Shown here one piece after another: positions 1 to 13,137 of a stretch of DNA of 64,000 nucleotides; the first letter of the stretch is position 1; every line of letters begins with the position of its first letter. The translations under genes and the position numbers were made by a program. The notes under the pieces are model-generated. The model made no database searches and was not told the DNA's origin. It saw only the letters and a program-made list of their open reading frames with translations. The stretch covers positions 176,514,056 to 176,578,055 of the forward strand of contig NC_071389.1 in NCBI RefSeq assembly GCF_022682495.2, written 5' to 3'. Origin of the DNA: Desmodus rotundus. Taxonomy: Eukaryota; Chordata; Mammalia; Chiroptera; Phyllostomidae.

Positions 1-485
1 ACTTCTGGATATTTGCCCCACAGATACAACTGTATACATATGAAATGATGTATGTAAATGGCTTGTGTAAAAATATTTTTAATAGCAAACGGCTGGAAAC
101 ACCCCAGTGTCCATCTATAGGGAATTGGTTAAATAAACTGCAAGACTTTCTATGCATTAATTTTTTTAAAAGGATGAAGAACTCTTTATTTATTGATATA
201 GAATCATCTCTGGGATATATTTTGAAGGAAATAAAAGTGATATGGGGACTGTATATAATGTTAACGTTTGTGTAAGAAGAGGAATGGAGTGAAAATGTAT
301 ATGCTTACCTGCTTTGTCTACATAAGCTAGCCCTAGAAGAATACGTAAGAAACCAGTACAAAACCTTACCTATGTGGAGTGAAAGAAATGGTCTGAATGG
401 GAACATGGTGAGAGCAAGACTTCTTACTATATGTCTAATAAAATAATTTTGGTTTTTGAACATGGGAATGCATGAACAAATCAAG
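1..485 (+). mobile_element. L1M-type LINE-1 3' end
   Basis: This stretch follows the 3' end of old mammalian L1M elements in sense orientation. It has the segment meaning 'contrived PCR-like' repeat text 'gtgtccatctatagggaat' (near 109-127), the 'ggttaaataaact' motif, a 'gaatcatctctgggatatat' stretch and a tail of the 'ttttgaaca...' type near 455. There is no intact ORF2; the 45-275 frame is a remnant. The element is cut by the window edge on its 5' side. It is a dead retrotransposon relic. Confidence 0.75.
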
Positions 486-699
486 TTCTTAATTTAAGTA
501 ATTTGATTTAACTTAAAAGAGAGGATCCAAAAAGGTTGGAAGACACCAAGGACAAAATATAGCATGTTATGACTTTTCTTTCTCTGTCTCCCAGAAATAT
601 ATAACTACCGAGCGCCCAGGTGTCCCACTCTTTCCCTGCTACAGCACCTGCTCAGTCTGCCTGATGCTGCAATGATTGCTCCTTCCTCAATTATTATTG
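486..699. other. unassigned sequence
   Basis: I see no gene, RNA gene or nameable repeat here; it is AT-rich with short frames only. Confidence 0.5.
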
Positions 700-835
700 G
701 GTCTTCCTCGTTTACTGTCTTGCAAATTCCTAGAGAGCAGAGTCCATGACTGACTCCTCTTTTCTATCCCCATGCTTTCAAGCATATATAAGCATTCAAA
801 TAGTAAATAAATCTCTGTCAAATGGAATTGAATTT
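700..835 (+). mobile_element. L2 LINE 3' tail (probable)
   Basis: The order of short blocks matches the L2 3' tail in sense orientation: a 'gagagcagagtccatgact' block, a 'ctatccccatgc' block, and an ending like 'aatagtaaataaat'. It is diverged, so the boundaries are approximate. Confidence 0.5.
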
Positions 836-1254
836 TTCCAACTGCCAATTCTGCCTTTAAAATCCTGAGCATAAGCCAGAAATTTCTCCTTCCTTCTCAA
901 AAAGCATCTTTAAAATCCACTTAGTAAGGGCACACTTGCTGGTTTCTGAAATGGTTTTTACAGTCCCCAAAGTGCGGGGGCAGTCCTTCACTCACTAGCA
1001 AACAGTAATGGTAGGGGCTGGGGCAGCCGTCTTGGATAAAGGGGCCAGTGGATCAGACACCCTTGTAAGGTACATGGTTGCCCATAAGTCTGGAAGCAAG
1101 AATTCAAAATTAGCTGCAGATGGGCTCCACTGGTGTTGGTGAAGGACCCAAGATTCATAGGCCAAAAAGCTTATGGAATTCAAGTTTTGCCCAGACAGGT
1201 GTCTTATTTAAAAAGGGTCTCTCCAATGAGTAGTCATGGGAATCTAGGGAGTAT
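836..1254. other. unassigned sequence
   Basis: No recognisable gene or repeat. The open frame on the minus strand at 995-1183 has no family resemblance that I can name. Confidence 0.5.
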
Positions 1255-1345
1255 GTTTGTTTATTCACTCATTTATTCATTGACTATTTACCATGTTCCA
1301 AGTAGGATGTAAGGCATTCAGATTTCAGCAGTGAATATGACAGGT
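1255..1345 (-). mobile_element. L2 LINE 3' tail
   Basis: Reads as the reverse complement of the L2 3' end: 'tcactcatttattcattga' is followed by a diverged 'accatgttccaag' block and an 'agcagtgaatatgacagg' block. It is a short relic. Confidence 0.6.
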
Positions 1346-2984
1346 CATTCTTAAAGTTGGGTTGACAGTTGCACCAGCATTACCAACAATCAATTCATTC
1401 ATAAGATCAACCGAATCTACAGGGAAAAAAACCCCAGCCCCTCATACATTCAGGGTATGAGCTGATAGAAGCCCAATGAGACATCAGGGTCCCATATAAA
1501 TGGTCTGGTATTCAGGCCAGGGCTTTAAACAGAAACTCACTGCAGTGGCCAAAAGAAAGCAAGAACTCAAGGGGCATATGGAAGCCCATTACTCATATCA
1601 GCCACCTGATCCATGACCTCAGATCCTAAACCCCATCCTCCGGAGGGCCTGAGGCCACTGATGCCCTGGTCAGAGCTGGCTCAAGTGCTGGGTAAGGCTA
1701 AGCCTGTGTGTGGGAGGGCTTCAGAAGCACAGGTTTGGCAGAGACAGCACTAGAGCATTCATAAGCATGTTCTTATTTTCTCATTTTACCTATACTCTTG
1801 AGCAAAGCCCCCCTCTCCTTATACACATTTCCCTCACATTTCATGCTGCCCTTTGGTGCCCATCCGATTCCATTAGGTTTTATTCTCATAATTACCATGA
1901 TGGGGCAGGAACGAGAACACATAATGGAGATGACCCCTTACAGCCTTGCCACACACACTGTTGTTTCTCTTAAGTTTACTTTTTAAGCTTACTAATAATG
2001 TTTCCAAATCTAAAAAATAGGGAGTCAATTTGGGAATCAGAAGAGGTTTCCTTAATATTTCAACATCCAACATCTGTACAGGCTGGCAATGTGGCACTGC
2101 CTCAGTCACTGGTTATCCAAGAGACCTTAAGAATGTTAACAAACTTTGGTGCCCGATTTGCCCTGTGTCAAATGAGAGCAACCCCGGCTATTTGGACATA
2201 TAAGGAAAAAGTATGTGAGATGTCAAAGTGCTCTGAAAAAGGACAAACACTACACAAACACAGGGAGGGGCAAAAGCAGGTTTATAGTTGTGAGTACACA
2301 AAACACAGAGTTTATTCCTGTAGTATTATTTATTTATTATTGGATTATTTTCTATACAAACAACTATAAACCTGTTTTGCCCCATCCTGTGTGTGTGACT
2401 TTTGTAATCATTGTAATTCTAAATTATATAAAAGTAAGTCTATTGGGGATGAACCTGGTTATGACATTCCAAGGTAGGAGCAAAGTAAGTGACTGGAGAG
2501 ACAGGTTAGAGAACACTGGGTGTTTTTAAAGGCTGCCTTGTTCATTATCTGTGACAATAATAGATGGATATAGGACTAGAATATCTTCCTATGTTAGAGA
2601 TTTTCATTTTGATACCAGATGCAAGGATAAGACACAAAAACAGTCAGTGTACAAGGTTGAAGCAATGTTAACTACTTAGCTACTTCTGAATATTTTTAGC
2701 TCAACTCTACCACTTTCAAAGTATCTGCAGACAAGTGGTATAGATATATTGTGGGCTCAGAGAATAGCTTCAGAAATAATCAAGACATCACGTGGTATAC
2801 CAAGAAAAATTTAGAGATGCTCTTATAGGGGTATAGACAGTGTTATATGAGCCAATAAAAAACACAAATGCCAAAAATATTGATGGATGTGGCAGGGTGA
2901 CACCACATAATTCAGGGACAAGCTCCCCCTCCTCCATGTATTCCTCAAACATAATCTTAGACCTCTTTTAAAACTGTTTTTATA
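1346..2984. other. unassigned sequence, no gene seen
   Basis: About 1.6 kb in which I recognise no gene and no named repeat. Frames at 1710-1973 and 1998-2369 (plus) and 1873-2109 (minus) overlap each other on opposite strands, have no domain I know, and are treated as chance frames. Confidence 0.5.
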
Positions 2985-3290
2985 ATTCATTCAGCAATAT
3001 TTATTGGTAGACTTCTAGGCTCCAAGCACTGTTCTTGGTGTTGAGAATTCATCAGCACACAAGACAAACTCTCTACCCTCAGGAAACTTCCTTTCTTGTA
3101 GGAGAAACAGACAAACAGAGAAATAAACAAATAAACATTTACATAAATGTCATATAGAGATAAACGCTATTTTAAAATACAGCAGAGTAAAGAGACACAG
3201 GATGCTATGTGAGAAACATCTGTCAAGGACAGTCACTCTGAGAAGGTGATATTTGAACAAAAGAAGGAACAAAATGAGCCACAGGAGGGG
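2985..3290 (-). mobile_element. L2 LINE 3' end
   Basis: Clear antisense L2 3' end. A 'cattcagcaatatttattg' start is followed by 'caagcactgttcttggtg', a 'catcagcacacaagacaa' block, and finally 'gaaggtgatatttgaac', in the order expected for the tail and the 3' UTR. It is an old, inactive relic. Confidence 0.8.
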
Positions 3291-3794
3291 GTTCTATCTG
3301 ACTAATACAAACATTTCATCTTAAGATGGGAGAGACAATAAACACATCACAAAACAATTCTGACCGTAGACGTGCTGTCAGTACCAGAGAAGGCTGGGAA
3401 TTTCTTCTGAATATGCTTGCAGCTGGGCTTGTTCCCTTGCACTTCTTCCATCACCATGACAAGAGCTTTCCTTGGGCAGTTGCTGCTCCTTCTGCAAGGG
3501 CCTCAGAATGAAGTCACATGGAGTCCACCTGAGTCTTACCTGCAGGGAGGAGGCCAGACCAGACAGACCTACAGCTTGAAGCAGAGCACAAAGCCAAATG
3601 CAGACTAGCTTACCTAATCCTCAGCTGACTCACAGATGTGCTAGTGGGAAAAATAAATGACTGTTGTCATTGGGTTTGGGGGCAGCTTGTTACTCAGCAC
3701 TAGCCTACTCTCCCAGCATGGCAGAGAGTGGCAAGATAGTGGTAAGGCCTATGATGAAAAACAAAATAAGGAAGCAGAATGGGGATTATTCAAT
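3291..3794. other. unassigned sequence
   Basis: No gene recognised. Plus-strand frames at 3326-3511 and 3417-3608 overlap in different frames and look like chance. Confidence 0.5.
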
Positions 3795-4560
3795 AGGAGC
3801 GGGGTTTGTTGAGGATGATAGGAGGTGGCCTCAGTGAGAAAGTGTCACAGGAGTAAAATCTGAAGATGAAGGAAAAAGACACTCAGACTTCCAGAGGAGG
3901 AGCATTCAGAGGAAAAGCAGATGAAAAAGCCTTTGAGCTCACAAAGGGCAAGTAAGCCATAGTGGCTGGAATATAGTAAGTGAGGAGGAGAGTGAGAGGG
4001 GTCAAGTCAAGGAGATAAGGAGAAAGGTCATGTGGAGCCTTTAGGTCTTATGGGTTGCGTTTCTAAGCAGTGGCACGATCTTACTTAATTTTGAGAGGAT
4101 CACTCATTCTCCTGTGCTGACAGAGGATGTAGGGAGACAAGTAGAAGCAGGGGGGCTTGTTTGGGAGCCTATTACAAATATCCAAAGGCCAAATGATGGT
4201 GGCCTGAATGAGGATGGCAGCCACAGAGGTAATGGAAAGTGACCAGATTTGGGATGTAGTTTGAATGTGGAGCTAACGAGATTGCAGTTGTAAACAACAC
4301 AGGATGTGAGAGAAAGATTCAGGGATGACTCCAAGGTTTTAGTCCTCAGGCACCAGAAGGTTGGAGCTAACATTTGCTAAGATGGGGAAAACTGTAAAAG
4401 GAGCAGGTATGGGGAAAGGATCTCAGCACATTGGGTTAGACATACTAAATTTGAGTTACCCATTAACCATTCAGTGACAATGCCAATGAGGCAATTGGAC
4501 ATCTTTAGTGGAGATACTAATTGGGGAGTCATCAACATATTAACTTTTCCTCATGTCAAT
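3795..4560 (-). mobile_element. L2 LINE, reverse-transcriptase C-terminal region to 3' UTR
   Basis: A second, separate antisense L2. From left to right it carries the 3' UTR block ('ggtggcctcagtgagaaag'), then coding sequence of the RT C-terminal region, including the 'cagggatgactccaaggtt' and 'attggggagtcatcaacat' blocks. The minus frame 4104-4373 (89 aa) is a remnant of that coding region, without catalytic residues. It restarts with the same 3' UTR block as 2985-3290, so the two are different insertions. Confidence 0.8.
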
Positions 4561-7500
4561 AAAGATCTCAGAAATTCTTTACAAGGAAGGGGAGAACAAA
4601 ACGGAAAACTGAAATCTTCAAGAGCTCAATTGCTGGTATTTCTGTAGGCCACGCTGCTAATCTCTTGTCCAGGCCACAAGGCACATAGTTAAAATGTTGC
4701 TCAGATTAACTCCCTCTTTCCCTGGCTTTGCACTGGTTTGGGCTTGCCTTCCTTTCTGCTGTATTTTGATGGGTTCCCACCTGGTCAACTAGGCAAAGCC
4801 CAAATCTGAGAGGAATTTATGTGCTGCTGAGAGACATGCACTATTCTCACTTCCACTCCCTTATTCATTTGGGCTGATACATCATGAGTGTGGTATTGCA
4901 TTAAGGGAAAGGAAAACACGGCCCCGGCCATGTTTGGGACTAGGGGAAGGGGCTTCTCTGGTTCTGGAGACCACCACGAACAGGTGCTGCTTCCTAAAGT
5001 CTTCAGGAGCAGCATGCTCTGGCTTGATTTGTTTGTTTGTTTGTTTTAACCTATAAGGGAGTGGAGGGCAGGAAACCAACACATAGAGCAACGTGGTCCT
5101 ATTTCAAAGACTGGAGACTCCTGTGCTGAGCTGAGTCCCCAGGCTTAGAGGAGAAATCAGTGGAAAATTTCAAGTGGCCTACCTGTGGTATGAAACAACA
5201 ACTTTAAAACAAATGCCCACAGGTTGTGAAATCACTGCAAATACAACTGCTTCACCCCTCGAGGCCAGTTTTAAAATGATTCCCTTTCATTGCCATGATC
5301 CCCAATCTATAGCCAAAAAATTTCAGCCTCGTATATTTGAAAACAATTGATCTACTTTTTAAAAACCTTTGTGACCCCCAACAAGGGCTGGTGGGAAGAA
5401 AATTTGAAATTTAGATTGTCAAAATCAGACTACAAGCTTGGGCTTAGAAGGACAACAGACATGATGAGCTCTCCTGAGGGAACATAAACCAACAAGGAGA
5501 CTGAGTTGGAAGAGAAGGGTCTGTGTCACATTGAAGAATCGCTAGGGAAAGATGCTCAAGACAGATTTGGAATCACAGCGAGATTCCTCTTCACAAACTG
5601 TTAACACTGCTGTAAACTGGATGATGTGCCCATTTCCCTTTCACTTCAGAACAAATAGAGGTAGTCTTAAAGTTTCATGTCTGTGCTTAAACATTGTGAC
5701 ACTTTCCTACTCCTAAATTATGATGGAATCCTTTAAAGCCTAATACTACAAAGAGCGAAGCCTGGGCTTATCCGGTTAGCATTTCCAGTACACATAGGAA
5801 TAAAGGCCTGCACTTCTACAAAAAATGTATTACAATTGGGCTGCAGGATTGCAGGTGGGGTGACCGCAGGCCCCAGTGCAGGAGGCCCAGTTAGGGACCA
5901 TGTCAGCTGGGCTGTCTTTGAATCTTTGCCCCTGCAAAATTACACCCCAGTAAATGGGAGACACAAAGGCAGCCAAGCAAGCCCAGGACTTTTACCCCTG
6001 GAGCATCTTGCAGGGGATGTCAGTCACTTCCCTGGCCAAAAAAGAGGATTATAGGATGCGAAAGGCAAGTAAAAGTGATCATTGTCATGGTTCTCAAAGG
6101 CTGATTTTGAGAGAAAGAGAAAACAGAACAGAGACATAGAAATCAGTTCAACAGAAGAATGACTTTTGTGACAGAATTATTCAACAGTGAAAAAGGGTTC
6201 CTCAAAAAGCATAGAGTAAAACTATTGAGGGTGCATTTCTTCCTTTATTTCTTTTTTAGACAGAAATTTATGGAGAAAATTCTATCATGTGCCAGACACT
6301 CTGATTGGATTTATATTGTGTTGTATCTGCATGACTATGGCTCCCACGAAAGGTAGGAGCCACTTGAATTCCTATCCATTCTCATTGCCCTGTTCTGAAC
6401 ACATATATTTATTACAAATGTCTATCACAGGGCAGAAGGGAGGCAAGAAAAAATAAATTATAGACAGGATTTCTGAATTGCTGAGAAGATTGGACTAGTT
6501 GAAATATCATTAATTTAAATCATATCAGACAAAGAGATATAGAATCCACTGTTCAAAAAACTTCAAACAGTAATTTTCAAACCTTGAATAAATGAAGGTA
6601 CAACACTCCCCCAATTCTACATGCTTCGGTCACACAGAGTTCAACCTCTGACTACCCAAGCAGCGGGGAAGAGTGTGGCTGTGGGCCCGCACTTGAAAGA
6701 GGGAGGCAGGGAAAGATTTTGTTTTCTCATCAGTGTAGCAGAATACCACCAAGTCCAAACCTCCTAGGAAACCAGTCACGATGCCTCTCCCACCTCCTCT
6801 CTGAGTGATGGAGAACCAAGCCCAGTGAGTGCGGTAATCCACAGAATCACACCACTTAAGCATTAAAATGAGCCCTCCTGTTTCAAGCTCCACATTTAAT
6901 AGGCCATAAGACTGAAGCTCAGGGTGGGCACCTTCTCTTGAGCCATGGCAAGGCCCAATTTCCACACAATGCGGACAAAGATAAATGGAACACCTATTCT
7001 CCATTAACCTTCTGCTTCTTGCCAGCTTCTCCACAGCTTGAATCTCTCTCCATTTCCCTCTTGGGATCGCACCAGCACTTCTACATATGCCGCAGAGAAT
7101 CGTCAATGGCAGAACTCTCTATTAGTAAGTGGAGTCAGGCAGTGATAAGCCAGACCTTGAAGTGAGGATACCTTCTTGACCTCACCACCATTAGCAGTGC
7201 TGCTGGCAAGAAGTAGAGGTGGGGAGAAACCCTGGCTAATTGGCCAGAACTTCTATGTAGCCAGCAAGCAGCCATAACGACAATGTGATTACTATCCCTC
7301 TGCTTTATTGCTTCATTGACTATCTTCATGCAATCCTCCAACTCAAACTAAAAAAGTCTCCTCTCAGCCCGTCACAGCTCCCTCAGAACACACCTGCCCT
7401 AACTAAGCCATTTTTGGACTCTTTCAACTCACCCTCAGCAATCATTTTTATTTAAAATCATCTCTGCTTTTGAACCTGATTATTAGCCGTCACTGCTGAG

Positions 7501-8165
7501 AGCAGGCTGGCTGCTAAATTAGTTGGTCCTCACGGTTCCTGTACTCCTTATGTGTCTCTTCCTATCACAGAGGACTCGTAAAAGCGAGTGCATGCAGTGA
7601 CAAACAAGGCACTTAGGAATTTAAGGCTGCACTTGAACACTTTCTGCAGTTTCCGTGGCTGGACGAGCCTAGGTGTGGGCAGGGAGACGTTTTTCTGTAC
7701 CATTAGTATAGGAAAAGTCATAAACAACCCCCATCCTTAACTTTTCTCTGCCCTTTTGGAATCATCCAAACCAGAATGTCTCAGAATGCCTTGTTTTTGT
7801 ATAATCTGCCTATTGTGGGTGAGAGGAAGTTTGCTTTGACAATAGATCTTTTCAAAGATTTTGACCATTCAAATTTTTAAAATTCCCATTCCCACTTCTC
7901 ATACTTGGATTAAATATGACTTATCTGGGGAACAGTAGAAGAATCTCAGATTCTGTTTTGGGAGAAAAGGGGCTGTATATCCAGTAGGAAAGCAGATGTC
8001 TGAGGCCAGAGCTTATGGAAATCAGGCAGGAAGGCACTTTCTCCCTTCTCCAAGGAAAGCAGGGGTCTTGCACCACCTTTGGTTGCAAAAGTGGTGTCCC
8101 CTCGCATGATCTTCCCAAAGACCAGGTCTGGCGAACTCATTTTCCAGATCAAAAATTTAATGGCT
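4561..8165. other. long stretch without a supported gene
   Basis: About 3.6 kb without a gene I can support. The longest frame is on the minus strand at 6630-7106 (158 aa); it contains scattered Cys and His but no motif I recognise. Around 6240-6440 there are faint L2-tail blocks ('tgtgccagacactc'). Nothing else was identified. Confidence 0.5.
5026..5046 (+). repeat. (GTTT)n short tandem repeat
   Basis: About five GTTT units in a row, a simple microsatellite in unassigned sequence. Confidence 0.85.
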
Positions 8166-8350
8166 CAACCCTACATCCAATTAACTTCCAAACTCCTTAG
8201 TCCTCACGGTCTGACCTTACCTTCTTTCCCATCTCACTTCCTAGCCTTCATTTACAAAATGAGCAAGTTTTACTGTTCCTTAATGAAGTCCCACCCTCTG
8301 CCACCTTTAGGCTTTGTTCAAGCCCCTATTGGCCCACTTCTGCAGGTGAC
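8166..8350 (+). mobile_element. L2-type LINE fragment
   Basis: Sense fragment resembling L2 coding and near-3' sequence: 'cttccaaactccttag' is followed by a 'ggtctgaccttaccttc' block and a 'caccctctgccacctttag' block. The following block of the same LINE may resume at 8930, which would make 8351-8929 an insertion. Confidence 0.45.
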
Positions 8351-8929
8351 CATCCCATTGTCCTTCGAGAATAGTTAGAGACAGAAATTAAATTAAAAAG
8401 AATTGATTGTAAAGAGAGAAAGATATCTCATGAAAACCAAAAGCACCAAGTGCAACTCTACCTTGAGAACTGGAAATAGCAACTGAAAGCCATAGACAGC
8501 TATACTTTATTTCTCCCATTCTCCCCTCCTCCTTCTTCCTCCATTAATCAAATATGCTCTATCTCTCCTTCCTCCTATGAGTCTCTCTGTTGCTTTCAGG
8601 CTCTGCTTCCTTTACCTTTTCATATACATTGACCAAACATGGCCACCTAAGGATTTCCCATGTTTTCTCAGCTCCAAGCCCACTGACCAACTGACTGGCA
8701 TCCTGCAGCGAAGACCAATGTCCAACGTATGGAGAAGGAGATGTCACTGGATAGACTTGTCCGCTGGCCTGACTCTCAGTGCAACTCCCTTCTGCTTAGC
8801 AATGGCCGAGGAGTGACAGTTATCAAATATAACTTCATTGAGCTTCTGTGTGGATATATCTGTGTTGCTGAGAGGTGAACTTTTCATAGCAGCAAGGCAC
8901 GCCCTAGGAAAACTCCCTAAAAGTTACCT
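8351..8929. other. unassigned sequence
   Basis: No gene recognised. Overlapping frames at 8559-8747 (minus) and 8577-8816 (plus) show no known domain. The stretch may be an insertion that splits one L2 copy. Confidence 0.45.
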
Positions 8930-9080
8930 GTATCAAAAATCCAGCCCAAATTCCAGATCCTTCTAAAAGCTTTCTCTGATTTCGCCATCTAGACATAATC
9001 TCTCTTATCTTTGAGTATCCATTTCACTTATAACTAATGGCTTGGTGTCCTTTCTGCTGAGCATCCTTCCCTGTAGCTTT
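8930..9080 (+). mobile_element. L2-type LINE 3' fragment
   Basis: The order 'ccagcccaaattccagatcc', 'agctttctctgat', 'cataatctctc' resembles the L2 3' region ('cagctcaaatg...agccttccctga...'). It is highly diverged. Confidence 0.4.
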
Positions 9081-11119
9081 TCTTTTTCTAACATATCCCT
9101 CCTTCACCCCTAGACCAAGAAACAGGCATTAATCCAGGCTAATCCATGCATAGTACATCACCCACCTTGCCTTGATATTAGTGCCTGCAAATAAGAGGGT
9201 GAAAGTGACAGCCCTCTAAGACATAGGATAGTCTGGCCTGGTGAAGGATGGGTGGCAGTGTGAGCCACTTCCTCCAAGCTTAAATGCTAGAGTGTCTTGG
9301 CTACCTCTGGCAACCTCTGATAAGATACCATAAAAAAGAGACACTGCAAGAAAAATTGATACCAAGCTGATCTGAGTGGAACAGAAAAAGGAGTAGCAAG
9401 ATGAAATGTGGTTGGGGCTCAGGGCAGCATTCTAAAAATTGAGTCCGTGTCTGGGTTCCCAAGAGCTGCCCATATTTCTGTCCTTTTGAAGCTTTGTCTA
9501 TCTATTATCTCAGGATCCTAATAAATCTTTTTGCTTGCGGCGAGGGTCGGGGGGACACACAGTCTGCTTCTAATCAGTGAGAGATGGCATTCATAGCCCT
9601 TTATCTAAACCTTTGTTTGATGCTAATTACTGCTTAGGGATCATGTATTGCTGTTTTCTGAATGCCACCAAAGCCCCTTATTTGGGAATAAAATAAGCTC
9701 TTACAGTGTTTATTAAATGAATCAATGAATGATTAGAAAATATTCATTGTCCTATTCCCGTGATGAGGCACTTCATAAATCTGAGGGAATGTCTGTGAAT
9801 AAAAGGAAGTATTTGCTGTCTACGTCAGTGGTTTAGAGTGATGGTGCTGCCTTCTCTCTGGGTATCTGATTTCTACTCATCTGCTTTCTTCTACCTACTG
9901 GGCCCAGTTCGGATGCAGAGATACGGACAGATTTGGCTTTTGTTGAGTAAACCTAGTATTTGATATGATCCTAGGGAAAAGAAATGGGAAACGGCCTTTT
10001 ATTACATGGAATAAAGAAAAAACATTTCTATGTCCCCAGAGCACTGCTTCTTATAGAACACAACCTGTTCCATGCTGACTACATGGGTCCAATTTCAATA
10101 TGGCTCAGGAAATGTTCCAAACATAGCCAATTCTTGTCCAAACACCACAGATACTATGGTTTTATAGAAGCACCTGTGGTTGTGTTTATTTGCATCTGGA
10201 AAACCTCAAGGTTCCAGAAAAAGTGCACTAGGCATACAGAATGCAACCAGGGTAGGAGTCCTGAAAATCTTGCCTAACTCATCATTTCCTATTGCTTTCT
10301 GCCTCCCCTACCTACCAAAAGCACTGAAACCCCCCTTGAAGGGTTAAAGTGTGTCTTTGGTGAAGAAGCTGCTTTCTGCAGGCCCCAGAGAGGGCTGCAG
10401 CTCCTCCACACCCAAACTCACCATCCCCAAAGCCCAGCTGGCAGGGCTGGGTCTTGAATTTTAAGGCCCTTCCCTAATAACAGGGCCCTGCCCTTAACTT
10501 GCTCTGCAACAAGCACTAAGGTCTTCTTGGGAGCACCAGTGGTCCTAGCCCCTAGCCTACACTTAGGCACTCCCTTTCCAGATCCCCGTGGGCCTTTATC
10601 CTTCCTGTTTGCTTGACATTTGACAAAGCTGTTCTCTTGGGACCATTCAGCAGTGATGTTACCAGTTCATCTTCTCTTTGTCAACATGACACAGGGTAGG
10701 CAGCCTTTCAAAATGAGAGAAAGAGAACACAGGCACACATGTGTATGCGGACAAGAGGGAGAGAGGACAAAGACCTCTATGAGGGAGGCACTGACTTTAG
10801 ACCAAACATAAATGTGCCTCTAAGTAACAGCCGCTCAGCAGGGCACACCTGGTTTTAACAAGAAGCCTTGGAGGGCTGAGCCTCTCCATGCATGCTTCCC
10901 AAAGCTCTTAGCAGATTCTTTAGACAGGATGACATTTGGGTATGGCCACAATGCAACTGCTTCTAGGACAAAAGCCTCCCCTGGCCAAACAGTCGCCTAC
11001 TGAAGACACTGTCTCCTGCCAGCCCCTTCAATACCTGTTCCTATGCCTTGTGTGGCCTGGATGGAGCCTGCAGTGCAAAGAGGCTCTCAGATACTGAACT
11101 TGGATTTCCACTGAATACA
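9081..11119. other. long stretch without a supported gene
   Basis: About 2 kb with no recognisable gene or repeat. Plus frames at 9984-10277 (97 aa) and 10620-10811 lack recognisable domains. Confidence 0.5.
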
Positions 11120-11290
11120 CCCTTAGCCATTATGCACCTCTGCCTTTACCAAGCTGTTCTGCCTAAGCTGTTGCCTGAAAGGCACCCTTGCCCTTTCCCT
11201 ACTTATCTGCCAGAAAAGTTACCTCTTCAAGAGCTAGCTCAGTGTGCTCCCCGCTCTGGTACTCTGCAGACGTTGTTAGATGTGCCCATT
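11120..11290 (+). mobile_element. L2-type LINE fragment
   Basis: Sense L2-like blocks: 'gcctttaccaagctgttct' followed by 'tgccagaaaagttacctc' and 'tcaagagctagctcagtg', matching the L2 order of 'tttgcacatgctgttccc' then 'cttcaagacccagctcaa'. The plus frame 11048-11347 overlaps it and is probably a LINE relic. Confidence 0.55.
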
Positions 11291-12404
11291 GCAACTGCTG
11301 CAGGTTTCCATTTGCAAATATCACACTGTCTTGCTTTTGTCTTTTGATGTTCCCATTCATCAAAAAGATTAAGGTATGAGCCTTAAAAGCCCAGAAAATG
11401 GCTTTTTAAAAAATGTCTGTATTCCCATTACCTAGCACAGATGACACAGAATTTTGTAGGAAGCAGAAGTGCTAGGATAGGCTAAGGAAACTCCTTGGTA
11501 TCAAAAAAATTCTTCCTTTGGTTGCCACTTTAGCAGAAACATATTTTAGTGGATATCTAAAAATATTGCCTTGCTTTCCAATGGAGAACCACCCACCCCA
11601 TATGCAGAGCAAGCTGTCACTCACATTGACCCAGCCCTTCCTCCCCTTTGGTCTTAGGGTAGGCATGTGACTCAGGCTGACCAGCAGAATATTCCATCTC
11701 CTTGCTCACAGTAATAAGTTCAGGGGTGGGCACTAACACAAATAAATACAGTCAGAGCCTTTCCTGAGACGTGAGACATTTAAAAAAGGAAAAAGGATCT
11801 TTTTACCTGGATTGTAAATTATAAGATCATAGACTTAGAGCTATTAATGGCCATTCTTTCTTCCTCTTGAGTGTGAAGCCAAAATACATAGAGAAACAGT
11901 TGTAGAGAGAGATTCATAGGTAGAATCCTACTATATTGTTTTAGTGCCTAGATCCAGCTGTACCTGAAATCAGGCTCATCCTATCCTTCCTGGTTATTAG
12001 GTTCTACAGCCAGTGCAACCTCCTCTGCATCTTTCTCATGTTTCTTTTCTTCCTTAAGCTACTTGGAGTTCAATTTCTGTCATCTGCACTCAAAACAGGC
12101 CTGATATATACCATTTGATTGCTAAAATATAAAGTGAGAGTTCCTTCTCTACCAATAGAACTCTTGCTTAATTATTGTACTTGAACATTACAAATTTGGG
12201 GGGGGAAACCCATTAGCCTGAAATGATCTCAGCCATTACTAGGATTTGGTGCTTATAGAGGTTACCTGACTAAATCTGACATGATTTCTTTAAGAGAGAA
12301 CAACACATTTTAACACAGATTTAGCGACTATTCTGAGGGGAATTGCAACTCTTTGTTGTCATAACTGAAACATTTAAACATCATTTTTTAAAAATAATCA
12401 CCTG
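11291..12404. other. unassigned sequence
   Basis: No gene recognised. At about 11640-11720 the block 'aggcatgtgactcaggctga' resembles a common old eutherian repeat whose name I cannot give. Confidence 0.45.
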
Positions 12405-13085
12405 GTAAAACAATAAAGCTTTTAGGAGGAAACATAGACAAACACCTTCATGACTTTGGTATAGGCAGAGTTCCTAAACAGGATACAAAACATTCTACCA
12501 ATAAAGGGACGAAACTCAATACATCGGACTACGTTAAAATTAAGAACTTTTGTTTAAGGATATCACAAGAGAGTGAAACACAAGCCACGGAGTGGGAGAA
12601 AATATTTGCAATAGAGTGATCTGTATTCAGGACTTGTATCCAAAAACACCTAAGGAACTTCTGTAAAACAATAGGAAAAGAGCAGATGACTCAATAGGGA
12701 AAAAATGATAAAATGGACTATCAAATGGTCAATATTATGGGAAAAGGTGCCCAACCTCACTAATTATCGAGAAATTCCAATCAAAACCACAAGATACCCT
12801 TAGAAATCCACCAGAAATGGCTACAATGAAGAAGGCAGCGGGACCAGGCCAGGCGAGGATGTGGAGCAGCGGGACCCCTCAGGCCTTGCTGACAGGAGCA
12901 CAAATGGGCACACCACTTTAGGAAACTGTTCTAAGTACTTCTGACACTGAAGTCTTCTCCTATGGGACGCCAGTAATGTCCTGCTTCTTGCTGGGTTCTG
13001 GGTACACGGGCGTGTTTACTCCACGTCAGTTCTTGGAGCTGTGCGTTTATGAGCGTGCACTCTTCTGAGTATCTGCTCTACTTCA
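12405..13085 (+). mobile_element. L1 LINE, ORF2 C-terminal region to 3' end
   Basis: Sense L1 sequence. It carries the 'cattaaaattaagaactttt'-type segment, 'agtgggagaaaatatttgca', 'gacttgtatcc', 'ccaatcaaaaccacaagat' and 'gaggatgtggagcagc' in ORF2 order. It then jumps to an L1M 3' end ('gggttctgggtacacgggcg' near 12994, 'cttctgagtatctgctct' near 13062). Internal sequence between ORF2 and the 3' end has been lost. Frames are broken throughout; the element is dead. Confidence 0.8.
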
Positions 13086-13137
13086 CTGCTATCGGGGCCT
13101 CCAGCAGCAGCGACGTAAGTCTGGTCAGCACGTCCCC

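Noticed and set aside
6630..7106. 158-aa minus-strand frame with several Cys and His
   Set aside because: The spacing does not fit a zinc finger or another metal-binding fold that I know; no supporting splice or promoter signal.
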